64,000 nucleotides of DNA from Branchiibius cervicis (GCF_042661605.1 NZ_JBHSWJ010000002.1:3224001-3288000), one strand, 5' to 3'; positions 1 through 8,301 are shown, numbered from the stretch's first letter. The notes: a model not told the origin generated them from the letters alone. Program-made: numbers and translations.

Positions 1-1
1 A

Positions 2-595
2 ACCACGGGTTCGGGCAAGTCGTCTCTGGCCTCTCTTGTCACCGGATTGCGCACGCCCAGAGCCGGATCCATCGTTTGGGGTCGTCCTGTTGTCGAGCGG
101 TCCGCGGCGCTGGTGACCCAGGAGACGCACGTCTTCGCCGGCACCATTGCCGACAATCTGCGCCTCGGCCGGCCGGACGCGACGCACGAGCAGATCGCGC
201 AGGCGATGGTGGCGGTCGGCGCCGACCACTGGGTCCGCACCCTTCCCGACGGCCTCGACGCCAGGGTGGGCGGCGGCGGCCGGCCGCTGACCGCCGTACA
301 GGCCCAGCACCTTGCCCTGGCCAGGGTGCACCTGATGGACCCTGCGCTGGTGGTGCTGGACGAGGCGAACGCCGAGGCCGGCAGTGACACCAGCCGGCAA
401 CTGGACCGGGCCTTCGCGGCGGTCGTCAGAGGCCGCGCAGCCGTGGTCATCGCCCATCGGCTCAACCAGGCCGCCGATGCCGATCGGATCCTGGTGATGG
501 AATCGGGCCGGGTCGTGGAGCAGGGCAACCACGCCGAGTTGATCGTGGCCGGCGGCCGCTACGCCGAGCTGTGGCACGCCTGGTCGGCCGGCTGA
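2..595 (+). CDS. ABC transporter ATP-binding domain, C-terminal part (5' truncated by window)
   Basis: The reading frame enters from outside the window, so only the nucleotide-binding domain is seen. It opens on the end of a Walker A loop (TTGSGKSS), then a Q-loop followed by ETHVFAGTIADNL, a Walker B (ALVVLDEA) with the catalytic Glu, and a switch His (IAHRL). The order and the FAGTIADNL segment are typical of exporter-type half transporters, so a membrane domain probably precedes it. The usual LSGGQ signature is replaced by LTAVQ, which suggests the degenerate half of a heterodimer. Substrate is unknown. A short gap separates it from copC on the same strand. Confidence 0.85.
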   Translation, partial: TTGSGKSSLASLVTGLRTPRAGSIVWGRPVVERSAALVTQETHVFAGTIADNLRLGRPDATHEQIAQAMVAVGADHWVRTLPDGLDARVGGGGRPLTAVQAQHLALARVHLMDPALVVLDEANAEAGSDTSRQLDRAFAAVVRGRAAVVIAHRLNQAADADRILVMESGRVVEQGNHAELIVAGGRYAELWHAWSAG

Positions 596-635
596 TGGCG
601 TCTCGCCGCAATTGGGCAGCCGCCGCCCCACCCCG

Positions 636-650
636 GATACTTGGGCCATG
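636..650 (+). promoter_or_regulatory. -10 box with predicted leaderless start of copC
   Basis: GATACT (636-641) is followed by six bases and then ATG at 648. The spacing puts the transcription start at or next to the start codon, and no ribosome binding site is seen. This argues for the start at 648 rather than the in-frame GTG at 612. Confidence 0.5.
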
Positions 651-1247
651 CTTCGCACCGCCGCGACCCGGTCACTGCTCGCCCTGATCGCACTTCTGGT
701 CCTCCCCGTGACACTTCTCTTCGGCGCGCCCGCCGCGAGCGCCCACGACCGCCTGGTGTCGAGCAGCCCCGCCGACGGCAGCACCGTCTCCTTCCCGAAG
801 CAGATCACCCTGACGTTCAACGAGTCGGTGGCCTCCGTCGGTGCGGTCATCGTGGTCAAGAGCGGCGACCAGGAGTGGCAGAACGGCGTTCCCACGGTCG
901 ACGGCCGCACCGTGACCCAGCAGGTGCGCACCGGTCCGGCGGGCAGTTACACCGTCGCCTGGCGCGTCACCTCCGCCGATGGCCATCCGATCAGCGGCCA
1001 GTTCTCCTTCACCGGCACCACGCCGACGACCTCCACGTCGACCTCCGCCGCCACCAGTAGCGGCACCGTCGCAGGTCTGCCCGGGGCGGCCACCTCACCC
1101 GGCCTACCGACCCAGCAAAAGCCGACCGACAGCACCAACAACGCACCGTTCCTGATCGTCCTCGGGGCGCTGGGCGTGTTGATCGTCATCGGCCTCCTGC
1201 TCGCCATCGGCCGACGCCATCTGAAGGACGATGAACCGGCGCTATGA
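648..1247 (+). CDS. CopC domain protein with C-terminal membrane anchor
   Basis: 199 residues. It has an N-terminal signal peptide (hydrophobic stretch about residues 9-28, ending ASA before His-Asp). The mature part begins AHDRLVSSSPADGS, the typical start of CopC/YobA beta-sandwich domains, whose N-terminal His binds copper in the family. A Thr/Ser-rich linker (about 125-165) leads to one membrane helix near residue 175 and a short RRH tail. It is likely an extracytoplasmic, membrane-tethered copper-binding protein. No CopD partner is adjacent; a second CopC lies at 53.3 kb beside YcnI. The start is supported by the -10 box and the signal peptide. Confidence 0.85.
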   Translation: MLRTAATRSLLALIALLVLPVTLLFGAPAASAHDRLVSSSPADGSTVSFPKQITLTFNESVASVGAVIVVKSGDQEWQNGVPTVDGRTVTQQVRTGPAGSYTVAWRVTSADGHPISGQFSFTGTTPTTSTSTSAATSSGTVAGLPGAATSPGLPTQQKPTDSTNNAPFLIVLGALGVLIVIGLLLAIGRRHLKDDEPAL

Positions 1248-1253
1248 CACTCG

Positions 1254-1266
1254 GGCCCTTTGGGCC
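1254..1266 (+). terminator. Short hairpin after copC
   Basis: GGCCC-TTT-GGGCC lies seven bases after the copC stop. The 5-bp stem has no T tract, so this is a weak terminator candidate. The rest of the 178-base gap to DUF3073 holds only a small imperfect hairpin (CTGG-TCTG-CCAG, about 1350-1365). Confidence 0.3.
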
Positions 1267-1425
1267 GACCGGTTCGGGAAACCTGCGGCATCTGAGGTAC
1301 CGTTGGCAGCACGACAAATGCCCAGGATCCCGGGACCCCGGACATCGCACGTGTCTGACTGGTCTGCCAGTTCAGCACTTGCGGCGACCGGCAGCCCGGC
1401 ACACAAGACATGAGGGGGTCTCGCC

Positions 1426-1620
1426 ATGGGGCGCGGCCGGGCCAAAGCCAAGCAGACCAAGGTTGCACGGGAGCTGAAATATTTCTCCCCCGACACCGAC
1501 CTCAACGCACTCGAGCGTGAGCTTCGCCATGCGACTCCGCGCGAGCCGGAAGAAGTCGTCGAGACCGATGATGACGGCGACGAGTACGACGACTACGCCG
1601 ACTGGGCAACGCGACACTGA
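1426..1620 (+). CDS. DUF3073 family small acidic protein
   Basis: 64 residues. The basic N-terminus (MGRGRAKAKQTKVARELKY) and acidic, Tyr/Asp-rich tail (DDDGDEYDDYADW) match the actinobacterial DUF3073 family. The function of the family is not known to me. The start is preceded by a GAGGGGG ribosome binding site. A strong inverted repeat follows the stop and separates it from convergent purM; DUF3073 genes commonly lie beside purM in actinobacteria. Confidence 0.85.
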   Translation: MGRGRAKAKQTKVARELKYFSPDTDLNALERELRHATPREPEEVVETDDDGDEYDDYADWATRH

Positions 1621-1628
1621 CTTCGCAT

Positions 1629-1678
1629 CCTGAGGCGACGTGCTGTCGACCTACCGGCCGTCAGCACGTCGCCTCAGG
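1629..1678. terminator. Bidirectional hairpin between DUF3073 and purM
   Basis: A perfect 17-bp inverted repeat (1629-1645 and 1662-1678) with a 16-base loop lies between two convergent genes. There is no long T tract, as is common in high-GC actinobacteria. Confidence 0.8.
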
Positions 1679-1684
1679 TTGCGC

Positions 1685-2794
1685 TCAGTTGCGGTAGGCA
1701 CCCACCAGTTGGGCGCCGCCGGCGTCGACACCCTTCGCACCGCGCACTACTGGCGCAGCCTCGTCGTTGACCTGATCGTCCGAGACGATCCGGCCCATCG
1801 GCCAGGCGTCGATTCCCAGTGATTGCAGTACGTCGATCGCGGCCTGCGCCTGTGCCTGCGGCAGCACTGCGGTGAAGCCAACGCCCATGTTGAGCGTGCC
1901 CTCGAGGTCCAGTTGCGGCACGCGCCCAGCCTCACCGATGACCGTGAAAACCGCCGGCGGCTGCCAACTGCTGCGGTCGACCACTGCGGTGACGCCCTGC
2001 GGCAGCACGCGCGCGATATTGGCGGCCAGGCCGCCGCCGGTGATGTGTGACAACGCGTGGATGTCGATGCCGTCGGTGCGGATCAGCGTCAGGAGATCGG
2101 CGGCGTAGACCCGCGTCGGGGTGAGCAGGGCCGGGCCCAAGGTGCCCAACTCAGCCACCTCGGTGTCCCAACCCCAGCCCTGGGAGGCGACCACTCGGCG
2201 TACCAGCGAGAAGCCGTTGGAGTGCAGGCCGGAGGAGGCCAGCCCCAGCACCACATCGCCGACCTGGACCCGGTCGGGAGTCAGCAGGTCGGCCCGCTCG
2301 ACGACGCCGGTCGCGGCGCCGGCGACGTCGTACTCGTCGGGCTCGAGCAACCCGGGGTGCTCGGCGGTTTCGCCGCCGATCAGCGCCACGTTGGCCTGGG
2401 CACAGGCGGCCGCGATGCCGGACACGATGGCGGCGATCCGTTCAGGGACGACCTTGCCGGTGGCGATGTAGTCGGTCATGAAGAGCGGCTCGGCGCCACA
2501 GACCACGATGTCGTCGACGACCATGCCGACCAGGTCGAAGCCGATGGTGTCGTGCTTGTCGATGGCCTGGGCGATGGCGACCTTCGTGCCGACACCGTCG
2601 GTGGACGTGGCCAGGACCGGGTGCGCCATCCGCGCGATGGCGGAGGCGTCGAAGAGACCGGCGAACCCGCCCAAACCGCCGAGCACCTCGGGGCGCTGGG
2701 CGGTGCGGATGGAGGCTTTCATCAGCTCGACGGCTTTGTCGCCGGCTTCGACATCGACGCCCGCCTCGGCGTACGTGATCGGGGTGTCGCTCAT
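1685..2794 (-). CDS. purM: Phosphoribosylformylglycinamidine cyclo-ligase (AIR synthetase)
   Basis: 369 residues. It catalyses ATP-dependent closure of FGAM to AIR, step five of purine synthesis, in the cytoplasm. The N-terminus MSDTPITYAEAGVD and the segments PVLATSTDGVGTK and LIGGETAEHPG are PurM hallmarks, and ITGGGLAANIARVLP lies in the C-terminal domain. An in-frame GTG or ATG further upstream would overlap purF; the ATG at 2794 gives the family N-terminus. It begins 10 bases after the purF stop, so the two form a purFM operon. Confidence 0.95.
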   Translation of the reverse strand: MSDTPITYAEAGVDVEAGDKAVELMKASIRTAQRPEVLGGLGGFAGLFDASAIARMAHPVLATSTDGVGTKVAIAQAIDKHDTIGFDLVGMVVDDIVVCGAEPLFMTDYIATGKVVPERIAAIVSGIAAACAQANVALIGGETAEHPGLLEPDEYDVAGAATGVVERADLLTPDRVQVGDVVLGLASSGLHSNGFSLVRRVVASQGWGWDTEVAELGTLGPALLTPTRVYAADLLTLIRTDGIDIHALSHITGGGLAANIARVLPQGVTAVVDRSSWQPPAVFTVIGEAGRVPQLDLEGTLNMGVGFTAVLPQAQAQAAIDVLQSLGIDAWPMGRIVSDDQVNDEAAPVVRGAKGVDAGGAQLVGAYRN

Positions 2795-2804
2795 GACTGG
2801 CAGC

Positions 2805-4379
2805 CTACGGATGCAACAGGGCGCCTTCGCCCCCGGCTGACACGCCGAGCGGGACGCCATCAGCATCGACCGTGTAGTCGATGGACTGGTCGTGCCCGGT
2901 GCGCACCTCGATGGGCAGCGTCTCCAACACGTGCTTGCCGATCAGACCGTCCTCGGGCAGCGTGATCGGGTACTCGCCGGTGAAGCACGCCGAGCACAGC
3001 TGCGACGCTGGCTGCTCGGTGGCCGCGATCATCCCCTCCTCGGAGATGTAGCCCAACGAGTCTGCGCCGATGGAAGCCCGGATCTCTTCCACGCCAAGGC
3101 CGTTCGCGATCAACTCGGCACGAGTCGCAAAGTCGATGCCGTAGAAGCAGGGCCAGCGCACCGGCGGGCTCGAGATGCGCACGTGCACCTCCTTGGCACC
3201 GGCCTCGCGCAGCATCCGCACCTGGGCCCGCTGGGTGTTGCCGCGCACGATGGAGTCATCGATGACCACGACCCGCTTGCCGCGGATGGTGTGCTCCAGC
3301 GGGTTCAGCTTGAGCCGGATACCCAGTTGGCGCAGCGTCTGGGAGGGCTGGATGAAGGTGCGGCCGACGTAGGCGTTCTTGACGAACCCTTGGCCGAAGG
3401 GGATACCGGACTCCTGCGCGTAACCGGTCGCCGCGGGGACACCGGACTCGGGAACGCCGATGACCAGGTCCGCCTCTACCGGGTGCTCGCGCGCCAACTC
3501 CCGGCCCATTTCGACCCGCGCCTCGTGCACCACCCGACCGCGGATAACGGCGTCCGGCCTTGCCAGATAGACGTATTCGAAGACGCACCCCTTGGGGGTG
3601 GGCTCAGCGAACTTGTGGCTGCGCAGACCGTTCTCGTCGATGGCGATCAGCTCGCCCGGCTCGACCTCGCGGATGACGCTGGCTCCGATGGTCTGCAGCG
3701 CGGCGGTCTCGGAGGCGACGACCCAGCCCCGCTCGAGCCGGCCAAGCGCCAGGGGACGCACACCGTAGGGGTCGCGCGCGGCGTACAGGGTTCGCTCGTT
3801 CATGAAGACGAAGCAGAACGCGCCACGCAGCTTGGGCAGGAGTTCCAGCGCGGCGTCTTCGAGGCTGCGATCCGGGTCGGCAGCCAGCAGAGTGGTCACC
3901 AGGGCGGTGTCGGAGGTGTTGCCGCGGGCTAATTCACCGCGGATCTCCCGGCCGACGTGCGACTCGTCGACCATGTCGCGCAACTCGACCGTGTTGATCA
4001 GGTTGCCGTTGTGAGCCAGCGCAACGGTGCCCTGATCGGAGCCGCCGAGCGTGGGCTGGGCGTTCTCCCAGGTGCTCCCGCCGGTCGTGGAATAACGGGT
4101 GTGCCCGATGGCCAGATGGCCCTTCATCGAGCTCAACGCCGACTCGTCGAAGACCTGCGAGACCAGACCCATGTCCTTGTAGACCAGGATGCTGTGCCCG
4201 TCGCTGGTCGCGATGCCGGCCGATTCCTGCCCGCGGTGCTGCAAGGCATAGAGGCCGAAGTAGGTCAGTTTGGCGACATCCTCGCCAGGTGCCCAGACTC
4301 CGAAGACCCCGCAAGCATCCTGCGGGCCCTTCTCGCCGGGGATCAGATCGTGCGTCAGTTTGCCGTCACCACGCGCCAC
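2805..4379 (-). CDS. purF: Amidophosphoribosyltransferase
   Basis: 524 residues. It transfers glutamine amide nitrogen to PRPP, the committed step of purine synthesis. A 22-residue propeptide precedes Cys23 (QDACGVFGVW), the Ntn nucleophile exposed by self-processing in the family. YALQHRGQESAG and the PRPP loop VVVIDDSIVRGNT follow. The Cys in GCVFEYV, the Cys in PPVRWPCFYG and the pair in LCSACFTGEYP match the iron-sulfur cluster ligands of Bacillus-type PurF. It starts at GTG 4379 and heads the purFM operon. Confidence 0.96.
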   Translation of the reverse strand: MARGDGKLTHDLIPGEKGPQDACGVFGVWAPGEDVAKLTYFGLYALQHRGQESAGIATSDGHSILVYKDMGLVSQVFDESALSSMKGHLAIGHTRYSTTGGSTWENAQPTLGGSDQGTVALAHNGNLINTVELRDMVDESHVGREIRGELARGNTSDTALVTTLLAADPDRSLEDAALELLPKLRGAFCFVFMNERTLYAARDPYGVRPLALGRLERGWVVASETAALQTIGASVIREVEPGELIAIDENGLRSHKFAEPTPKGCVFEYVYLARPDAVIRGRVVHEARVEMGRELAREHPVEADLVIGVPESGVPAATGYAQESGIPFGQGFVKNAYVGRTFIQPSQTLRQLGIRLKLNPLEHTIRGKRVVVIDDSIVRGNTQRAQVRMLREAGAKEVHVRISSPPVRWPCFYGIDFATRAELIANGLGVEEIRASIGADSLGYISEEGMIAATEQPASQLCSACFTGEYPITLPEDGLIGKHVLETLPIEVRTGHDQSIDYTVDADGVPLGVSAGGEGALLHP

Positions 4380-4485
4380 TACCCCATTTTCTCACGTTTC
4401 AACCGTGGTTCGCGCCGTCTGGCGTGTGACGTCGGCCAGACGCCCGATCGACGTACGCCGATTGGTCGCCTCGCGCGCGAGCGCC

Positions 4486-4501
4486 TAGCGTTGTCGGGGT
4501 G
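4486..4501 (+). promoter_or_regulatory. -10 box with predicted leaderless start
   Basis: TAGCGT (4486-4491) is followed by seven bases and then GTG at 4499. There is no ribosome binding site in between. Confidence 0.55.
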
Positions 4502-4732
4502 AACACCGCACCGCAGCGTCGCAAGGTCTACCGGTCGCCGAATATCGTCGCGTTCCTGGTGACCGGTGCCGTGATCGGGATCATCCTCGGCGCGATCGTC
4601 GGCGCCTCAGGTGACAGCGGTGACTACACGGACTGGTCGGCGATCGGCTACCTTGCGGTCGTCTTCGGCTCCTTGGGCGCCTTGCTCGGCGGGGTCGCAG
4701 CCGTTCTGGCCGACTGGTGGGCGCACCGCTGA
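4499..4732 (+). CDS. Small two-helix membrane protein
   Basis: 77 residues with two hydrophobic segments (about residues 16-36 and 49-70) joined by an acidic loop (SGDSGDYTDW). The glycine-rich helices (GAVIGIILGAIVGAS) suggest close helix packing. I do not recognise a characterised family; similar small proteins occur next to purF in related actinobacteria. It is divergent from purF and probably monocistronic, since a repeat array follows it. Confidence 0.65.
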   Translation: MNTAPQRRKVYRSPNIVAFLVTGAVIGIILGAIVGASGDSGDYTDWSAIGYLAVVFGSLGALLGGVAAVLADWWAHR

Positions 4733-4753
4733 GCCGCAGCTGGACCCACCCCG

Positions 4754-4930
4754 CAATACAGGGACACTCGACCCACGCGGCGAGCCCGCGACCGCCGTAC
4801 GCCTGCAATACAGGGACAGTCGACCCACGCGGCGATCCCGCGACCGCCGTACGCCTGCAATACAGGGACAGTCGACCCACGCGGCGATCCCGCGACCGCC
4901 GTACGCCTGCAATACAGGGACAGTCGACCC
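4754..4930. repeat. 52-bp tandem repeat array (3 full units plus partial)
   Basis: Units begin with CAATACAGGGACA at 4754, 4806, 4858 and 4910, exactly 52 bp apart. The second and third are identical over nearly the whole unit, the first differs at two bases, and the fourth stops matching at 4930. Each holds a short palindrome, CGGCG...CGCCG. No gene is visible in the 286-base gap from 4733 to 5018 apart from this array and a -10 box at 4974. Confidence 0.9.
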
Positions 4931-4973
4931 TGTGCGAGGCCCCGAGTCGGTGAGGCCCGCGACCCGTTCCTAC

Positions 4974-4979
4974 TAGGGT
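4974..4979 (+). promoter_or_regulatory. Candidate -10 box of the DDW-repeat protein gene
   Basis: TAGGGT lies 40 bases before the preferred GTG start at 5019, which leaves room for a leader carrying the AGAAGG ribosome binding site at 5005-5010. Confidence 0.4.
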
Positions 4980-5018
4980 TGGCGGCAGATCTGGCCGCCG
5001 CAGTAGAAGGTGACTCTC

Positions 5019-6503
5019 GTGAAGTGGATCGTCCTCGCGCTCATCATCGTGGTGCTCGCGCTCGTGCTCTATGCCCTCATGCGCGATCCGAAGAAGGGCA
5101 AGGGTGGCTCCGTCGGCATTCACGGTGTTGATGCCGAGAACAAGATCGGTATCGAAGAAGCACCTGCCGTCGCGGAAGAAGTCGCTGCAACTGAGGTCGA
5201 AGCTGTCGCGCCTGCCCCGGAAGCGAAGGCCGCCGAGCCGAAGGCGGAGGTCGAAAAGCCCGCCGCAGCAGCAGCCCCCGTTGCACAGACCGAACCCGCG
5301 CCCGCCCCCGCGGCGGACGACTGGGATGCCGAACCGGCACCGGTCCCCGCGGCCGACGACTGGGATGCACCGCCACCGGCAGTCGATTCCGCCCCGGCAG
5401 CCGCCACCACTGACGACTGGGACGCACCGCCACCGGCAGTCGACTCCGCCCCGGCAGCCGCCACCACTGACGACTGGGATGCACCGCCACCGGCAGTAGA
5501 CACCGCCCCGGCAGCCGCCACCACTGACGACTGGGACGCACCACCGCCTCCCGTCGACGACAAACCCGCAACCCCCGGACCCACCACCGACAGCTCCGGC
5601 GACGACTGGGATGCCGAACCGGCACCGGTCCCCGCGGCCGACGACTGGGATGCACCGCCACCGGCAGTCGACTCCGCCCCGGCAGCCGCCACCACTGACG
5701 ACTGGGACGCACCACCGCCTCCCGTCGACGACAAACCCGCAACCCCCGCACCCACCACCGCCGCCTCCGGCGACGACTGGGACGCACCACCACCCGCCCT
5801 CGACGACACCGCCGCGCCTGCCGAAAGCGCGCCGGCAACCGAACCCGAACCGGCGGCAACACCCGCGCCCAAGACCCCCGCCGCGACCAGCAGCGGCGAC
5901 GACTGGGGCACCCCACCCCCGCCACTGGACGACAACCCGGCCATCGACGACACCGCTACGCCTGCCGAGAGCGCGCCGGCAACCGAGCCCGAACCGGCGG
6001 CAACACCCGCGCCCAAGACCCCCGCCGCGACCAGCAGCGGCGACGACTGGGGCACCCCACCCCCGCCACTGGACGACAACCCGGCCCTCGACGACACCGC
6101 TACGCCTGCCGAGAGCGCGCCGGCAACCGAACCCGAACCGGCGGCAACCCCCACACCTGAGACCCCCGCCGCGACCAGCAGCGGCGATGACTGGTCGACC
6201 CCACCGCTTCCGCTGGACGACCTCCCGTCGGAGACGGCTGATACCGCGCAGCAACCGGCTGCGACCGCAACACCGGCACCGCCCGCGGCGGCGCCTGATG
6301 GTTTCGAGCCCGGCCCGTTCGGGGCCAGCAGCGTCATGCCGGCCGACGACGGTTCTGGGCCCGAGGGATGGGTCAAGGGCAACGGCGACACGATGCGGTT
6401 CATCGGCCCGGACCACGCGGCGTACGCCGACACGGAGGCAGAGGTCTATTTCGCCGACGAGCAGTCCGCGAGCGCCGCCGGTTTCCGCCCGTGGGCCGGC
6501 TGA
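5019..6503 (+). CDS. Membrane-anchored DDW-repeat protein with C-terminal sunset-like domain
   Basis: 494 residues. An N-terminal membrane helix (MKWIVLALIIVVLALVLYAL) is followed by a basic stop-transfer stretch (KKGKG) and a long Ala/Pro/Glu-rich low-complexity region. Between about residues 100 and 395 there are twelve DDW units, mostly DDWDAPPP or DDWGTPPP, spaced 13-48 residues apart. The last 50 residues (GWVKGNGDTMRF ... EAEVYFADEQSASAAGF) resemble the small 'sunset' domain of actinobacterial proteins, as I recall it. GTG 5019 is preferred because AGAAGG lies eight bases upstream; GTG 5010 would overlap that site. Function is unknown. The near-identical DNA repeats suggest recent expansion by slippage. 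Confidence 0.75.
   Translation: MKWIVLALIIVVLALVLYALMRDPKKGKGGSVGIHGVDAENKIGIEEAPAVAEEVAATEVEAVAPAPEAKAAEPKAEVEKPAAAAAPVAQTEPAPAPAADDWDAEPAPVPAADDWDAPPPAVDSAPAAATTDDWDAPPPAVDSAPAAATTDDWDAPPPAVDTAPAAATTDDWDAPPPPVDDKPATPGPTTDSSGDDWDAEPAPVPAADDWDAPPPAVDSAPAAATTDDWDAPPPPVDDKPATPAPTTAASGDDWDAPPPALDDTAAPAESAPATEPEPAATPAPKTPAATSSGDDWGTPPPPLDDNPAIDDTATPAESAPATEPEPAATPAPKTPAATSSGDDWGTPPPPLDDNPALDDTATPAESAPATEPEPAATPTPETPAATSSGDDWSTPPLPLDDLPSETADTAQQPAATATPAPPAAAPDGFEPGPFGASSVMPADDGSGPEGWVKGNGDTMRFIGPDHAAYADTEAEVYFADEQSASAAGFRPWAG
5316..6220 (+). repeat. Coding repeats of the DDW protein
   Basis: DNA encoding the DDW units is itself repetitive. One type has a 57-base period (DDWDAPPPAVDSAPAAATT), and a longer unit of about 144 bases occurs nearly unchanged around 5810-6190. 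The repeat keeps other frames open, which produces long spurious antisense frames here. Confidence 0.85.
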
Positions 6504-6584
6504 GCAAAGGAAACTGTTACCGCAAATCGGGCAGCCGAGAAAATAGCTGCCGCGATCAGCACATGGCGCGGCGATAACTTGCTT

Positions 6585-6610
6585 CGGTGTGAGAGGGACC
6601 ACTCACACCG
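6585..6610 (+). promoter_or_regulatory. Leader hairpin touching the ribosome binding site of the glycosidase gene
   Basis: CGGTGTGAG (6585-6593) pairs with CTCACACCG (6602-6610). The 3' arm ends at the first base of the GGAGGAAG ribosome binding site. A possible -10 box, GATAAC (6572-6577), would place the hairpin at the very start of the mRNA. Confidence 0.5.
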
Positions 6611-6619
6611 GAGGAAGCC

Positions 6620-8191
6620 ATGGACCTGACCCGTCGCACTGCCATCACAACCGCTGCCGTCGCCGCAGCCACCGCCGCCACGACCGGCATCAGCCCCGCT
6701 GAGGCCACGCACGCTCCGCACCGTCAGCGCCTGATCCCGCAACCGAAACCCGGCACCGTCGCCACCGATCCACACACGCCGAAGCGAGACTTCCGGGCGT
6801 ACTGGATCGCGACCGTCGCCAACATCGACTGGCCATCGACGACGGGCCTCACCAAAGACCAACAGCAGGCGGAACTGACCGCATGGCTCGACCTGGCCCA
6901 GCAGCAGCGGCACAACGCGGTCATCCTGCAGGTCCGGCCCACGGCCGATGCGTTCTGGCCGTCGCGGTACGAACCGTGGTCGGCGTGGCTGACCGGCACC
7001 CAGGGCCAGAACCCGGGATGGGATCCGCTGAAGTTCGCGGTGGAGCAGGCTCACGCACGCAACCTCGAGTTGCACGCCTGGTTCAACCCGTTCCGGGTCG
7101 CGATGACCGAGGACCCGAGCACACTCATCCCGAGTCACCCGGCGCGACAGCATCCGGAATGGACCATCCCCTACGGCGGCAAGCTCTACTACAACCCGGG
7201 CATCCCGCAGGTTCGCAGATTCTGCATCGACGCGATCATGGACGCCGTCCGCCGCTACGACATCGACGGTGTGCACTTCGACGACTACTTCTACCCCTAC
7301 CCGGTGGCCGGCCAGACCTTCCACGACGAGGCGCAGTTCGCCGAATACGGTGGCGGAAGGTCCCTGGCCGACTGGCGCCGATCCAACATCAACGACCTGG
7401 TCATCGGTCTGAACAAGGCCATCAAACGGGCCAAGCCGTGGGTGCAGTTCGGCGTCTCCCCCTTCGCCATCTGGCGCAACAAGGCCACCGATCCGCTGGG
7501 TTCGGACACCACGGCGGGCGCGCAAACCTACGACGATCTTTACGCCGACACCCGCATGTGGGTGTTACAAGAGATCGTGGATTACATTGTGCCGCAGGTG
7601 TATTGGTCGATCGGTTTTACTGCCGCGGACTACGCGAAGGTGACCCAGTGGTGGGCCGATCTGACCCAGCACAGCCGCACCCACCTCTACATCGGACAGG
7701 CCACCTACAAGGTCGCCGCCAACGCCGATCCGCACTGGAACGACCCTGGCGAACTCAGCTCCCACCTGCAGTTCAACACCCGGTACCCGCAGGTCGAGGG
7801 CAACATCTACTTCTCTGCCAAGAGCGTGCGCGCCGACGCACTCGGCGCGACCACCTTGCTCAACCAACAGTGGTATTCACGGGCCGCCCTGACCCCGGCC
7901 ACCCCGTGGCTGACGCGCCGCGCTCCTCGCCCGATCCGCGATCTGCGCGTGCACGCGGGGCACCTGACCTGGCTGGCGGGGTCAGGTGACAGCGCGACGT
8001 ACGCCGTGTATCGCGTTGCCGGCCGACGCGTCACCTCCGCGGACCTGGCCGACGCCCGTAACCTCGTCGCCACGGTCCGCTCGGGCGGATGGGTCACTCA
8101 CTGGACCGATCCGGCTCCCGTGCCCGGCGCGACGTACGCCGTGAGCGCCCTGGACCGACTGTCCAACGAGAGCCCCGCGCTGACCACCTGA
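6620..8191 (+). CDS. Tat-exported GHL10 (DUF187) family glycoside hydrolase
   Basis: 523 residues. The twin-arginine signal (LTRRTAITTAAVAAA) ends near residue 29. The core matches the GHL10/DUF187 TIM-barrel family: FRAYWIATVANIDWPS near residue 57, AVILQVRPTADAFW, ELHAWFNPFRVAM, DIDGVHFDDYFYPYP with acidic residues at the usual catalytic strand, and IVPQVYWS. A fibronectin-like tail (about 440-523) follows. Family members act on cell-wall or envelope glycans, so an exported peptidoglycan-related role is inferred. GGAGGAAG precedes ATG 6620. It stands alone between the sunset protein and ppc. Confidence 0.88.
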   Translation: MDLTRRTAITTAAVAAATAATTGISPAEATHAPHRQRLIPQPKPGTVATDPHTPKRDFRAYWIATVANIDWPSTTGLTKDQQQAELTAWLDLAQQQRHNAVILQVRPTADAFWPSRYEPWSAWLTGTQGQNPGWDPLKFAVEQAHARNLELHAWFNPFRVAMTEDPSTLIPSHPARQHPEWTIPYGGKLYYNPGIPQVRRFCIDAIMDAVRRYDIDGVHFDDYFYPYPVAGQTFHDEAQFAEYGGGRSLADWRRSNINDLVIGLNKAIKRAKPWVQFGVSPFAIWRNKATDPLGSDTTAGAQTYDDLYADTRMWVLQEIVDYIVPQVYWSIGFTAADYAKVTQWWADLTQHSRTHLYIGQATYKVAANADPHWNDPGELSSHLQFNTRYPQVEGNIYFSAKSVRADALGATTLLNQQWYSRAALTPATPWLTRRAPRPIRDLRVHAGHLTWLAGSGDSATYAVYRVAGRRVTSADLADARNLVATVRSGGWVTHWTDPAPVPGATYAVSALDRLSNESPALTT

Positions 8192-8242
8192 GAGGTAGGT
8201 CACCGGCTGAGACGAGGAGGGCCGCGGCCCCGGCCGGACAAG

Positions 8243-8248
8243 TAGGGT
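8243..8248 (+). promoter_or_regulatory. Candidate -10 box of ppc
   Basis: TAGGGT lies 53 bases before the ppc start, and an AGGAGG ribosome binding site sits at 8292-8297 within the leader. Confidence 0.45.
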
Positions 8249-8301
8249 GTCGGCAGGCAAGGCAATGGAGCCTGCGATTCCCACGCCCAGCAGGAGGCCC
8301 G

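Noticed and set aside
4754..4930. Possible CRISPR array
   Set aside because: The units are contiguous 52-bp tandem copies with no distinct spacers, and no cas gene is nearby.
4581..6602. Very long open frames (up to 673 codons) on the minus strand over the DDW gene
   Set aside because: They arise from the GC-rich coding repeats, which remove stop codons in other frames. They have low-complexity Gly/Arg/Ser translations and no start signals, while the plus-strand product has a membrane helix and a recognisable C-terminal domain.
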